A stretch of DNA of 7,192 nucleotides from an uncultured Akkermansia sp. (GCA_904502165.1 CAJGDB010000091.1:1-7192); one strand, 5' to 3'; numbered from the stretch's first letter, positions 1-6,957 are shown. Made by a program: numbers and translations. The notes: a model not told the origin generated them from the sequence alone.

Positions 1-14
1 AGCAGGGGCTGGTA

Positions 15-2546
15 TTATACTTCCTCTGCCACATCATCCTGCGGCAGGTGGCGGAGCAGGTCTGCCGGCAGGCCATCGATATCCGGCGTGCTTTCCGGGT
101 CTTCTGCTACTTCATCGGCAGTGTCGCTTTCCGGGTCCTCTGCCAGTTCGGCATGCACAGCACACAGGCTGCGCGGCTGGTTCAGGTCGGCCATAGTTTC
201 AATATAGGCCTTTCCTTCGTACTCGCAGCCGGGGTGTGCCAGCATGCCCGAGGTGCGGCAGAGGCGTATGCCGGTCTGGCGGGCCTTGGCAGGTGCAGTG
301 CGGATGGCTTTCATCTGGTAGCCGCGGGCGGCAGCGCATTGCATGACCCCCACCCAGAGTGGCAGGGCAACAGTGCCGCCGTAGGCTTTCTCTGCAATTT
401 TGGCAGGGCGGTCAAACCCGACCCATATCGCCGCCGTGAGGTCTGAGGTAAAGCCGCAGAACCAGGCGTTGGTGTAGTTGTTGGTGGTGCCGGTCTTGCC
501 GCCGCAGGGGTGCTTGAACCCCAGGGTCTTCACATGGCCGGCGGTGCCGCCGGGCTTGGTAATCTGCTGCAGTACGGCAGAAATGGCATTGGCTGAGCGG
601 GTGGAGCATACGCGGCGGGCAGAGGGGGTGTTGCGCCACACAACCCGCCCGTCTTTATCAGTGATGTGGTTGATGATGAAGGGCGTGGGGCGCACGCCGC
701 CGTTGGCAAAAGTGGTGAAGGCACCGGCTACTTCCAGGGGAGAGGCCTCCCATGTACCCAGGTAGATGGTGGGACCGGGTGTGCGGGGCTGGCGCGGGAA
801 ACCAGCGGTCAGGGCGGTGTTGATGACATTATGCAGCCCAGCGCTGTTTCCGGCGCGCACCGCCATGGTGTTACGGCTCTTGAGCAGGCCCCAGGCGGCG
901 GTGTTCATGCCGGAGAATATGCCATCTGAGTTGCGCGGTCTCCAGTTTTTTGCTCCGGCAATTTCCCCGCGCTGGATGGGACCATCGGAAATCAGCGTGC
1001 GTGGCCCGTGCCCACGCTCGAAATAGGCGGCATAGACCAGCGGTTTGAACACAGAACCCACCTGCCGGCGGCTCTGCAGCGCCCGGTTCAGCTGGGATTC
1101 TGTGCTGTCGCGGCCACCTACAACGGCCAGCAGGGCACCGGTGGCGTTATCAATCACCACACAGGCTGCCTGCAGGTATCTGGGCTGTAGTGTATCTGCC
1201 TTTTCCCTGGGGGTAGCGGCCTTCAGCGCCTTGAACTGGGCGCGGGTCTGGTGTTTCCAGCCCTTCTGCTTTTCGAACATGGCGGTGAGCCGGGCATCAA
1301 TTTCCCGCATGGCGTCATCCTGCAGGTCGATATCAAGCGTGGTCTGCACCCTGAGCCCGCCGGAGATGACTACTTCTTCCTTCAGCCGTTCGTCCTTGGA
1401 ATCGAGCATGGTCAGCAGGTGGTCCACCTCGGCGCGTACCAGGTCCAGGGCATAGTTGTCATTCCCGCGGCGCTCAGGTTTGCGGGTTACCAGCGGTTCT
1501 TTCAGGGCGTAATCGTACTCATTACGGGTTATTTTGCCGTGTTCGTACATGAGCTTCAGCACCTTGTCGCGCTGGATGCGGGCCGCAGACAGGTTGCGGT
1601 AGGGCGAAAACTGGTTCGGGCTGCAGATGATGCCTGCCAGCATGGCTGCCTCTCCCACAGTCAGATCGCGGGGTAATTTGTCGAAATAGCCATAGGCCGC
1701 CTGCTTGATGCCCAGGAAGGTATGCCCCCAGAACACGCGGTTCAGGTAGCATTTGATGATGGTTTCCTTGTCGTAGGTGCTTTCAATGCGGCGGGCCAGC
1801 GCCATTTCGGTGAATTTGGCATCGAAATTGCGGTCGCTGTGGTTGTAGGTGTTCTTGGCCAGCTGCATGGTCAGGGTGGAGGCACCCTGAGTTGTGCGGT
1901 GGTGCTTGAAAACCTGTGCCACAGCGCGTAGAATGCCGCGCGGGTCAATGCCGCCGTGGGTCCAGAACGAGCGGTCTTCCTGCATGACCAGCGCATCAAT
2001 CATGTAGCGTGGCACTTCCTCGTGGAGGTTGGAGATGCTGCGGCGGTTCTCGCCATGCAGCGTGCCGATTTCATTGCCCTTGCGGTCCAGCACAATGCTG
2101 CGCTCCGGCATGCGGGTGACTTGCGAGAGATCGTACCGCCCGGCTTTCACACCATAGATGACAGCCAGAATACCAGCCAGTATCAGCCCGGCAAAACCCA
2201 GACTCAGGAAAATCTTGGTGGGAATGAGAATCATTCTGGGCAGCTTTCTCAGCGTCCAGAACACAATGCGTAACGGCAGGGTGAACATGAGCCACAGCGC
2301 ACGCAGGCAACCAGTGCCTTTTCGGGGTGGTTTCTGGAATTCCTGGATGGGGTTGATGTTTTCCGGCAGGGGCTCGTAGGGGGTGTCATCCTCCTCCCAG
2401 GCGCGGGGCTGGGGGCGGCCGGCCGGGCTCTCAGTGCTGCGGGTCGGGACCTGCCTGCGGCGGGGCGGGGGCTGCATGCGGTAATCCACCCTCTCCCGGG
2501 GGGCGGGAGCGTCAAAGTCGTCATCGGTGGATTTGTAGCGTGCCAT
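15..2546 (-). CDS. Class A penicillin-binding protein (PBP1A-like bifunctional murein synthase)
   Basis: An 843-residue inner-membrane enzyme that should polymerise lipid II glycan strands and cross-link their peptides in the periplasm. Order seen: a proline/arginine-rich cytoplasmic N-terminus of about 110 residues; one membrane segment at about 112-132; a GT51 glycosyltransferase domain with QEDRSFWTHGG (catalytic Glu190), GASTLTMQLAKN (221-232) and YLNRVFWG (267-274); a linker; and a transpeptidase domain with SVFK (498-501, nucleophile Ser498), SRN (557-559) and KTGT (684-687). All catalytic residues expected of both domains are present, so it should be active. A cysteine-containing tail (C763, C774, C795) resembles the SG-LA-C tail of many class A PBPs, followed by an acidic end with a duplicated AEDPES. 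The ATG lies 4 bases after the sprT-like stop with no Shine-Dalgarno, so translational coupling is likely. The family assignment is firm; the exact paralogue name (mrcA, ponA, pbpF type) is not. Confidence 0.96.
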   Translation of the reverse strand: MARYKSTDDDFDAPAPRERVDYRMQPPPRRRQVPTRSTESPAGRPQPRAWEEDDTPYEPLPENINPIQEFQKPPRKGTGCLRALWLMFTLPLRIVFWTLRKLPRMILIPTKIFLSLGFAGLILAGILAVIYGVKAGRYDLSQVTRMPERSIVLDRKGNEIGTLHGENRRSISNLHEEVPRYMIDALVMQEDRSFWTHGGIDPRGILRAVAQVFKHHRTTQGASTLTMQLAKNTYNHSDRNFDAKFTEMALARRIESTYDKETIIKCYLNRVFWGHTFLGIKQAAYGYFDKLPRDLTVGEAAMLAGIICSPNQFSPYRNLSAARIQRDKVLKLMYEHGKITRNEYDYALKEPLVTRKPERRGNDNYALDLVRAEVDHLLTMLDSKDERLKEEVVISGGLRVQTTLDIDLQDDAMREIDARLTAMFEKQKGWKHQTRAQFKALKAATPREKADTLQPRYLQAACVVIDNATGALLAVVGGRDSTESQLNRALQSRRQVGSVFKPLVYAAYFERGHGPRTLISDGPIQRGEIAGAKNWRPRNSDGIFSGMNTAAWGLLKSRNTMAVRAGNSAGLHNVINTALTAGFPRQPRTPGPTIYLGTWEASPLEVAGAFTTFANGGVRPTPFIINHITDKDGRVVWRNTPSARRVCSTRSANAISAVLQQITKPGGTAGHVKTLGFKHPCGGKTGTTNNYTNAWFCGFTSDLTAAIWVGFDRPAKIAEKAYGGTVALPLWVGVMQCAAARGYQMKAIRTAPAKARQTGIRLCRTSGMLAHPGCEYEGKAYIETMADLNQPRSLCAVHAELAEDPESDTADEVAEDPESTPDIDGLPADLLRHLPQDDVAEEV
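90..143 (-). repeat. Short in-frame duplication in the PBP acidic tail
   Basis: Two 18-base copies at 90-107 and 126-143 differ at one position and are 36 bases apart. They encode AEDPES twice (residues 802-807 and 814-819), separated by a short acidic linker. The period is a multiple of three, so the frame is kept. This looks like a local tandem duplication in a low-complexity tail, not a functional DNA element. Confidence 0.6.
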
Positions 2547-2550
2547 CTGG

Positions 2551-3099
2551 TCAGGCTTCTATGGGTCTGATGGTGAGTTGCCCCAGGGTGTCGCTCTTGC
2601 GGCCTGGTATGTAGCAATGCCGCAGGCGGGCGGTGGTGAGGCGGGGCTTGCGGGTGTAGGTGCGGTAGACCTCACCGGTTTCCCGGTGGCAGAGGCAGAA
2701 GCGGGGGGCGCGGGGCGGGCGGGGAGTGGCAAATTCAATGTCGCGCGCGCTGGCTCGCTCACCGGGTATGCCCAGGGCGCAGCAGTAGCGTTTCCATACC
2801 TCGCCGTGTCCGCGGGCGCGGTGGTGAACCCAGGCCAGGGCATGGGCCAGTTCGTGCAGCAGGGTGCGCCAGAGCTGTTCCGGGTTCCTGGTGGTGTAGG
2901 TCTCGGCATAGTAGCGCGAAAGGCTGATGCGGCGCTGCTGCATCTTGCAGCAGCCCAGGCGGCGGATGGTGTTGTCCCAGCCGAATTGCCAGTCGTGCAG
3001 GTGCAGGTGCGCCAGGCAGCGTGCAGCATAGTTCTCCACCCCCTCCATTGTGGCGGCGGGGCGGGGTGGCAGGGGAATGGCTGTTGCTACGGCCGGCAT
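2551..3099 (-). CDS. SprT-like zinc metalloprotease-fold protein
   Basis: A 182-residue SprT-family protein. The signature is HELAH at 82-86, with His82 and His86 as metal ligands and Glu83 as the catalytic acid. A third His follows at 98 in GHGEVWK, which matches the SprT arrangement of HExxH, a short helix and HG..W. Upstream, RRLGCCKMQQRRISLSRYYAE (46-66) is the usual strand-and-basic motif of the family. The C-terminal zinc ribbon is weak: Cys135 and Cys137 form CLC, but only one later Cys (162) is seen instead of a CxxC pair; His138 or His161 might substitute. Eukaryotic SPRTN cleaves DNA-protein crosslinks, whereas bacterial SprT roles are poorly defined, so function here is inferred from fold and from the adjacent recA. 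The start is uncertain: ATG 3099 begins 5 bases after the recA terminator U tract, and Met18 (ATG 3048) would give 165 residues. Neither has a Shine-Dalgarno. The stop is 4 bases before the PBP start. Confidence 0.9.
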   Translation of the reverse strand: MPAVATAIPLPPRPAATMEGVENYAARCLAHLHLHDWQFGWDNTIRRLGCCKMQQRRISLSRYYAETYTTRNPEQLWRTLLHELAHALAWVHHRARGHGEVWKRYCCALGIPGERASARDIEFATPRPPRAPRFCLCHRETGEVYRTYTRKPRLTTARLRHCYIPGRKSDTLGQLTIRPIEA

Positions 3100-3104
3100 A
3101 GGTG

Positions 3105-3137
3105 AAAAACAGGCGGTCGGGTGGAGCCGACCGCCTG
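3105..3137 (-). terminator. Intrinsic terminator after recA
   Basis: Read on the minus strand, a perfect 11-bp GC-rich stem (CAGGCGGTCGG pairing with CCGACCGCCTG; arms 3127-3137 and 3110-3120) has a 6-base loop and is followed directly by five T (3105-3109). It begins 10 bases after the recA stop codon. The U tract is short, so some read-through into the sprT-like and PBP genes is plausible. That would make it an attenuating terminator within a recA-led unit. Confidence 0.88.
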
Positions 3138-3147
3138 CTGGTGAGGC

Positions 3148-4182
3148 TTACTTGGTGCCGGCGGCGTCGAGTTTCTCGCGTACCTTCGCTTCGATTTCGG
3201 CGTAGAGCTCGGGGTTGTTCCGCAGTGTGTCCTTGGCGGCATCGCGCCCCTGGGCAAGCTGGGCACCATTGTAGCTGAACCAGGAGCCGCGCTTCTGCAC
3301 AATATCAAACTCCATGGCCAGGTCAATGAGGCTGCCGACAGAGGAAATACCCTCGTTGTACATGATATCGAACTCGCATTCCTTGAAGGGCGGGGCTACC
3401 TTGTTCTTCACCACCTTGAGTTTGGTGCGGTTGCCGGAAACCGAGCCGTCTGTGCCCTTAATCTGGCCGATGCGGCGGATATCGCAGCGCACCGAGGCAT
3501 AGAACTTCAGCGCACGGCCACCGGGGGTTGTTTCCGGGTTGCCGAACATCACGCCGATTTTTTCGCGAATCTGGTTCGTGAAGATGCAGATGGTGCGGGC
3601 CTTGGAGATGAGGGCTGTCAGCTTACGCAGGGCGGCGCTCATCAGGCGGGCCTGGGCCCCCACGGTGCTGTCGCCGATGTCGCCTTCCAGTTCCTGCTTG
3701 GTAACCAGGGCGGCTACGGAGTCCACCACCACCACATCAATGGCATTGGAGCGCACCAGCGCTTCGCAGATCTGCAGGGCTTCCTCACCGCTGTTAGGCT
3801 GGGAAACGAGCAGGTCATCCAGATTCACGCCCAGCTTGGCGGCATAGGCGGGGTCGAGCGCATGCTCCACATCAATGAAAGCAGCCAGACCGCCGGCCTT
3901 CTGGGCCTGGGCAATCACGGTCAGGGTCAGCGTGGTCTTACCGGAGGATTCGGGGCCGAATACTTCCACGATGCGCCCGCGCGGGAAACCTCCCACACCA
4001 AGGGCGCGGTCGATAAGCAGGTTGCCGGTCGGGATTGTCTCTACCTCCATGGTCTTGCGGTCGCCAAGACGCATGATGGCATTTTCACCAAAATCTTTCT
4101 GAATCTGGAGCATGGCGGCATCCAGAGCGCGCTGGCGCTGGGCCATCTGCTTTTCTTGCTCAAGGGTAATCTCTTTACTCAT
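3148..4182 (-). CDS. recA: RecA recombinase
   Basis: A 344-residue RecA, close to the 353 residues of the E. coli protein. It forms filaments on single-stranded DNA, drives homologous pairing and strand exchange, and in most bacteria triggers LexA self-cleavage. Seen: Walker A GPESSGKT (76-83), the catalytic Glu106 in IDVEHALD, Walker B VVVDS (151-155), the L1 loop region EGDIGDSTVGAQAR (166-179), and the L2 region with Gln204 in TNQIREKIGVMFGNPETTPGG. All key residues are intact. The C-terminus ends KLDAAGTK, without the strongly acidic tail of E. coli RecA, a tail that restrains filament loading there. The ATG at 4182 is supported by alignment with the usual RecA N-terminus and by the promoter that ends just before it. 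There is no Shine-Dalgarno, and the mRNA is predicted to be nearly leaderless. An intrinsic terminator follows the stop by 10 bases. Confidence 0.99.
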   Translation of the reverse strand: MSKEITLEQEKQMAQRQRALDAAMLQIQKDFGENAIMRLGDRKTMEVETIPTGNLLIDRALGVGGFPRGRIVEVFGPESSGKTTLTLTVIAQAQKAGGLAAFIDVEHALDPAYAAKLGVNLDDLLVSQPNSGEEALQICEALVRSNAIDVVVVDSVAALVTKQELEGDIGDSTVGAQARLMSAALRKLTALISKARTICIFTNQIREKIGVMFGNPETTPGGRALKFYASVRCDIRRIGQIKGTDGSVSGNRTKLKVVKNKVAPPFKECEFDIMYNEGISSVGSLIDLAMEFDIVQKRGSWFSYNGAQLAQGRDAAKDTLRNNPELYAEIEAKVREKLDAAGTK

Positions 4183-4191
4183 ATGCCGTTC

Positions 4192-4220
4192 AGTCTACCC
4201 GTTTCACTACTCCGTTGCAA
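4192..4220 (-). promoter_or_regulatory. Predicted sigma70-type promoter of recA
   Basis: On the minus strand the -35 box is TTGCAA (4215-4220), the spacer is 17 bp, and the -10 box is TAGACT (4192-4197). The predicted transcription start is about 4184-4185, only 2-3 bases before the recA ATG at 4182, so no ribosome-binding site can fit. The same -10 hexamer and the following GAA recur in front of the SNF2 gene. By eye I find no TGTTC-N4-GAACA, GAAC-N4-GTTC or CTGT-N8-ACAG LexA-type operator in the 79-bp gap. Confidence 0.65.
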
Positions 4221-4261
4221 GCGTAAATTGCGGCACAAGGAGGAATAGTTTTATGGGGCGT

Positions 4262-6865
4262 TTACGCTCCCCGGACCAGTTGCAGCATTTCCTCCGGCGA
4301 GAGGTGGAGGAGGAGTTTTTCCAGCCCTCCGGAAAGCAGTTTATCGGCCATGTCGCGCTTGCGGGTGAGCATGGTGTGAATGTTTTCCTCGATGGTACCG
4401 CGGCAGATGACTGGGTGGATGACGACCGGGTTCTGCTGGCCGATGCGGTAGGCGCGGTCGCTGGCCTGGTTTTCCACAGCGGGGTTCCACCAGCGGTCAA
4501 AATGGATGACATGCCGCGCCCGGGTGAGGGTGAGCCCGGTGCCGGCAGCCTTGAGCGAGAGCAGGAAGAAGGGTGGCCCCCCGGGGTGCTGGAATTGCTG
4601 CACCAGCCGCTGGCGCTCGGCTATGGGAGTGCCGCCATGCAGCACCAGACCGGGGGCTCCGAAAATGCCGGCCAGGTAATCATGCAGCGGTTCCATCATG
4701 CTGCGGTATTGGGTGAAGATGAGCACGGCATCTCCTGCGGCGGCAATCTGCCGCGCCAGGTGGCCCAGGCGTGTCATTTTACCACTCCGGGCGGGGTCGT
4801 AGTAGCTCTCGCCCAGGTATTGGGCGGGATGGTTGCAGATTTGTTTCAGGTGGCTGAGGATGGGCAGCAGGAGGGTGAGGCGTGTCTGCGGGTCGGGTTC
4901 GTGGATGACGCTTTGCAGCCGCTCTACCTCGTGGGCGTAGAGTCGTGTCTGCTCCGGGGTGAGCAGGCAGTAGGCCGGTTGCTCGGTTTTGGGGGGCAGC
5001 TCAGGCAGCAGGGTCGGGTCTGTTTTCAGGCGACGCAGCATGAAGGGGCGCACCAGCCGCCGCAGCGGGGTGTAGTCGGTGCCCATTTTCTGCACCATGG
5101 TGTTGAATTCTTTTTCGGTGCCTAGCAGGCCGGGGGTGAGGAAGTGGAAGAGACTGTGCAGCTCGCCCAGCGAGTTTTCCACCGGGGTGCCGGTGAGCGC
5201 CACACGCCGGGGGGAGCAGAGCTGCAGCATGCTGCGCGTGCGCTGTGAATCTGCATTCTTGATAGCCTGCGCCTCATCCAGCACCAGGGCGGGCAGTTCT
5301 TCCGCCGCCAGCAGCTCGGCCAGCCGCGTGGCCATGCCGTAGGTGGTGAGCGCCACGTGCCCGCGCCGCAGCAGCCAGGCGGGGTTCTTCTGCAGATAAT
5401 CGGAATCCTGGCGGTTCAGCATGTCGGGGTGCAGCACCAGGGTGTTGAGCTGCGGGGCAAATTTCCGGATTTCCTCCTGCCAGTTGGTCAGTAGTGAAGC
5501 CGGTGCCACAATGAGCGCCGCGCGTTCATCCAACGCGCCGGTGGAGTGCAGGTGCGCCAGCCATGCAACCACCTGGATAGTCTTGCCTAGCCCCATGTCA
5601 TCTGCCAGGCAGGCACCGAATCCGGCCTCAGTCACCCCTAGCAGGAAGCGCACGCCATTCATCTGGTAGGGGCGCAGCATGCCGGCCAGCCGGGCGGGTA
5701 TCTGCGGTTCCTGCGGGGTGAGGCAGAGCTGCTGCAGGGCCTCCTGCAGAGCAGGGGCCGCTACAGCGCGCATACCATCTTCTTCCGGCGGGGGCAGGGT
5801 CGGCAGGGCGGTGCTGTGTTTGCCCAGCAGCCAGCGCAGCCCGGCCAGCAGGGGAATCCCCCCGGCCGCCATGCGGGAGGCCTGCCGCCAGCTGTTGAGC
5901 AGCTTTTCAAGCTTTTCCTTATCCAGTCGCACCCATTCGCCGCGGAAGCGGATAAGCCCGTCCTCGCCGGCCAGCAGTTCTTCCAGCTCGGCTTTGGTGA
6001 GCTCGTAGTTGCCCAGCACCACGCGCGGGTTGAAGCGCAGCAGGGTGGAGATGTTGAGCGCCGGGGCGCGGTCGGGCTTACGGCTTTCATCGCCGGGCAT
6101 CACCTGCACCTCCAGTTCCACCCGGGGCGGGCGGCTCTGCCACAGGTTCACCATGCGTGTTTCAATACCCGCCTCCTCCAGCAGAGGCAGGCTTTCCAGA
6201 AAATCGTATGCCTGGCGCGGCCCCCAGGCGCTGGCTTTGTATACCGCTCCGCTGTTAATCAGCTCGTTGAGAAAGGAATTACCCGCGGCCGCCTGCTGCA
6301 GTGGCCTCAGCAGGGCCGTAAGCGCCGGAATATCACCGGCATACAGCTGGCGGGCCAGGGCCAGCGGCGCATGGCGCGGCCTGCCGTCCTGCCCGGCGCG
6401 GTAAATGAAGGTCGCCAGAAAGGCAAAAGGATGCGAATCTGCCCCCTCGCCGCCATTTTCGGCCAGGTGAAAGCACAATTTCCCCAGTTGCTGCCAGCCT
6501 TCGCCAAGCGATTCAAGCCACTTTTCCGGCGTGGTCAGCTCGCGCTCTGCCAGCCAGGCAAGCGCTGCCTCCAGCGAGCCGAACCACTCACACAGCATAC
6601 CTGCCGTCACCGCCCCGCCATACACCGGCGGCATTCCCTCCAGCCAGGCAGCCGCTTGCCGGGCAGAAATCTGCGGGAACGCGTTCTCCCCGCGCCGCAA
6701 TTGCCGCAAATGCTGCATGCAAAGCTCTTGCGCGCGTTCGCTCAGCCAGGCAGGAAACGCCCCCGCCCCCAGCGGCAGTCCGTGCCGCAGCAAATCGAGC
6801 ATGCCCGCCCCCGCGCTGCGCGCAAACGCGCGCTCCAGCCGGGGAAAAGCCCCTGCCGGCACCAC
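4262..6865 (-). CDS. SNF2-family DNA-dependent ATPase/helicase with DUF3670-like region
   Basis: An 867-residue (from GTG 6865) superfamily 2 ATPase of the Swi2/Snf2 type, expected to translocate on double-stranded DNA and remodel bound proteins; strand separation is not usual for the family. Residues 1-200 form a poorly defined helical region. Residues about 212-325 (from WGPRQAYDFLESLPLLEEAG to GEWVRLDKEKLEKLL) match the DUF3670 type that precedes many bacterial SNF2 motors. The motor is complete: LRPYQMNGVRFLLG (397-410), Walker A DMGLGKT (423-429), Ia LIVAPASLLTNW, DEAQ (530-533), LTGTPVENS (557-565), IV VLIFTQYRSMMEPL (714-727), V LSLKAAGTGLTLT with HFDRWWNP (788-795), and VI NQASDRAYRIGQ (799-810; Arg804 and Arg807 the finger candidates). 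No SWIM-domain partner or restriction gene is adjacent. The start is doubtful: the frame stays open for 20 codons upstream with no ATG, GTG or TTG before the GTG at 6865, yet those codons look like genuine family N-terminus. The stop is TAA at 4262-4264. Confidence 0.95.
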   Translation of the reverse strand: MVPAGAFPRLERAFARSAGAGMLDLLRHGLPLGAGAFPAWLSERAQELCMQHLRQLRRGENAFPQISARQAAAWLEGMPPVYGGAVTAGMLCEWFGSLEAALAWLAERELTTPEKWLESLGEGWQQLGKLCFHLAENGGEGADSHPFAFLATFIYRAGQDGRPRHAPLALARQLYAGDIPALTALLRPLQQAAAGNSFLNELINSGAVYKASAWGPRQAYDFLESLPLLEEAGIETRMVNLWQSRPPRVELEVQVMPGDESRKPDRAPALNISTLLRFNPRVVLGNYELTKAELEELLAGEDGLIRFRGEWVRLDKEKLEKLLNSWRQASRMAAGGIPLLAGLRWLLGKHSTALPTLPPPEEDGMRAVAAPALQEALQQLCLTPQEPQIPARLAGMLRPYQMNGVRFLLGVTEAGFGACLADDMGLGKTIQVVAWLAHLHSTGALDERAALIVAPASLLTNWQEEIRKFAPQLNTLVLHPDMLNRQDSDYLQKNPAWLLRRGHVALTTYGMATRLAELLAAEELPALVLDEAQAIKNADSQRTRSMLQLCSPRRVALTGTPVENSLGELHSLFHFLTPGLLGTEKEFNTMVQKMGTDYTPLRRLVRPFMLRRLKTDPTLLPELPPKTEQPAYCLLTPEQTRLYAHEVERLQSVIHEPDPQTRLTLLLPILSHLKQICNHPAQYLGESYYDPARSGKMTRLGHLARQIAAAGDAVLIFTQYRSMMEPLHDYLAGIFGAPGLVLHGGTPIAERQRLVQQFQHPGGPPFFLLSLKAAGTGLTLTRARHVIHFDRWWNPAVENQASDRAYRIGQQNPVVIHPVICRGTIEENIHTMLTRKRDMADKLLSGGLEKLLLHLSPEEMLQLVRGA

Positions 6866-6916
6866 GCCCAGCCGTCCACCAGCAAGGCTCAGCGAAAATG
6901 TGGGTTGCTCTGCGAT
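6866..6916 (-). other. In-frame upstream extension of the SNF2 gene, possible ATC start
   Basis: Between an in-frame TAG (6926-6928) and the annotated GTG lie 20 sense codons. From the ATC at 6914-6916 they read (M/I)AEQPTFSLSLAGGRLG and run straight into VVPAGAFPRL. Many bacterial SNF2 proteins of this type begin with such a strand-turn-strand (roughly LSLTPAGRL) just before the helix that here reads RAFARSAGAG. There is no ATG on the minus strand in any frame between the GTG at 6865 and the end of the purQ-like gene. ATC is also where the promoter predicts transcription to start. Coding nature is inferred, since this cannot be settled from the window alone. Confidence 0.5.
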
Positions 6917-6922
6917 GCTTTC

Positions 6923-6951
6923 AGTCTATCCTACTGCTTTTCTTTTGTCAA
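6923..6951 (-). promoter_or_regulatory. Predicted sigma70-type promoter of the SNF2 gene
   Basis: A consensus -35 TTGACA (6946-6951), a 17-bp A-rich spacer and -10 TAGACT (6923-6928) on the minus strand. The -35 lies 6 bases beyond the U tract of the upstream terminator, so the SNF2 gene is an independent transcription unit. The predicted +1 is near 6916. That would give a 5' leader of about 50 bases for the GTG start at 6865, or none for an ATC start at 6916. Confidence 0.75.
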
Positions 6952-6957
6952 TCTCAC

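Noticed and set aside
4183..4261. LexA/SOS operator upstream of recA
   Set aside because: No TGTTC-N4-GAACA, GAAC-N4-GTTC or CTGT-N8-ACAG palindrome is visible; a lone GAAC after the -10 box has no partner half-site.
4253..4272. Small hairpin at the SNF2 stop codon (GGAGCG, TAAA loop, CGCCCC)
   Set aside because: The stem is only 6 bp with one G-U pair and no U tract follows on the minus strand, so it is not supported as a terminator.
4237..5125. Plus-strand frame starting at ATG 4253, preceded at 9 bases by AAGGAGG (4237-4243), open to 5125
   Set aside because: It is antisense to the SNF2 motor domain, its translation shows no family I recognise, and long antisense frames are expected in GC-rich coding DNA. 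The SD-like match is striking but probably chance; ribosome profiling or conservation would be needed to revive it.
4262..6865. SNF2 gene as part of an anti-phage defence island
   Set aside because: SNF2 motors occur in defence systems such as DISARM, but no methylase, nuclease, PLD or DUF1998 gene is present in this window, and the neighbours are housekeeping genes.
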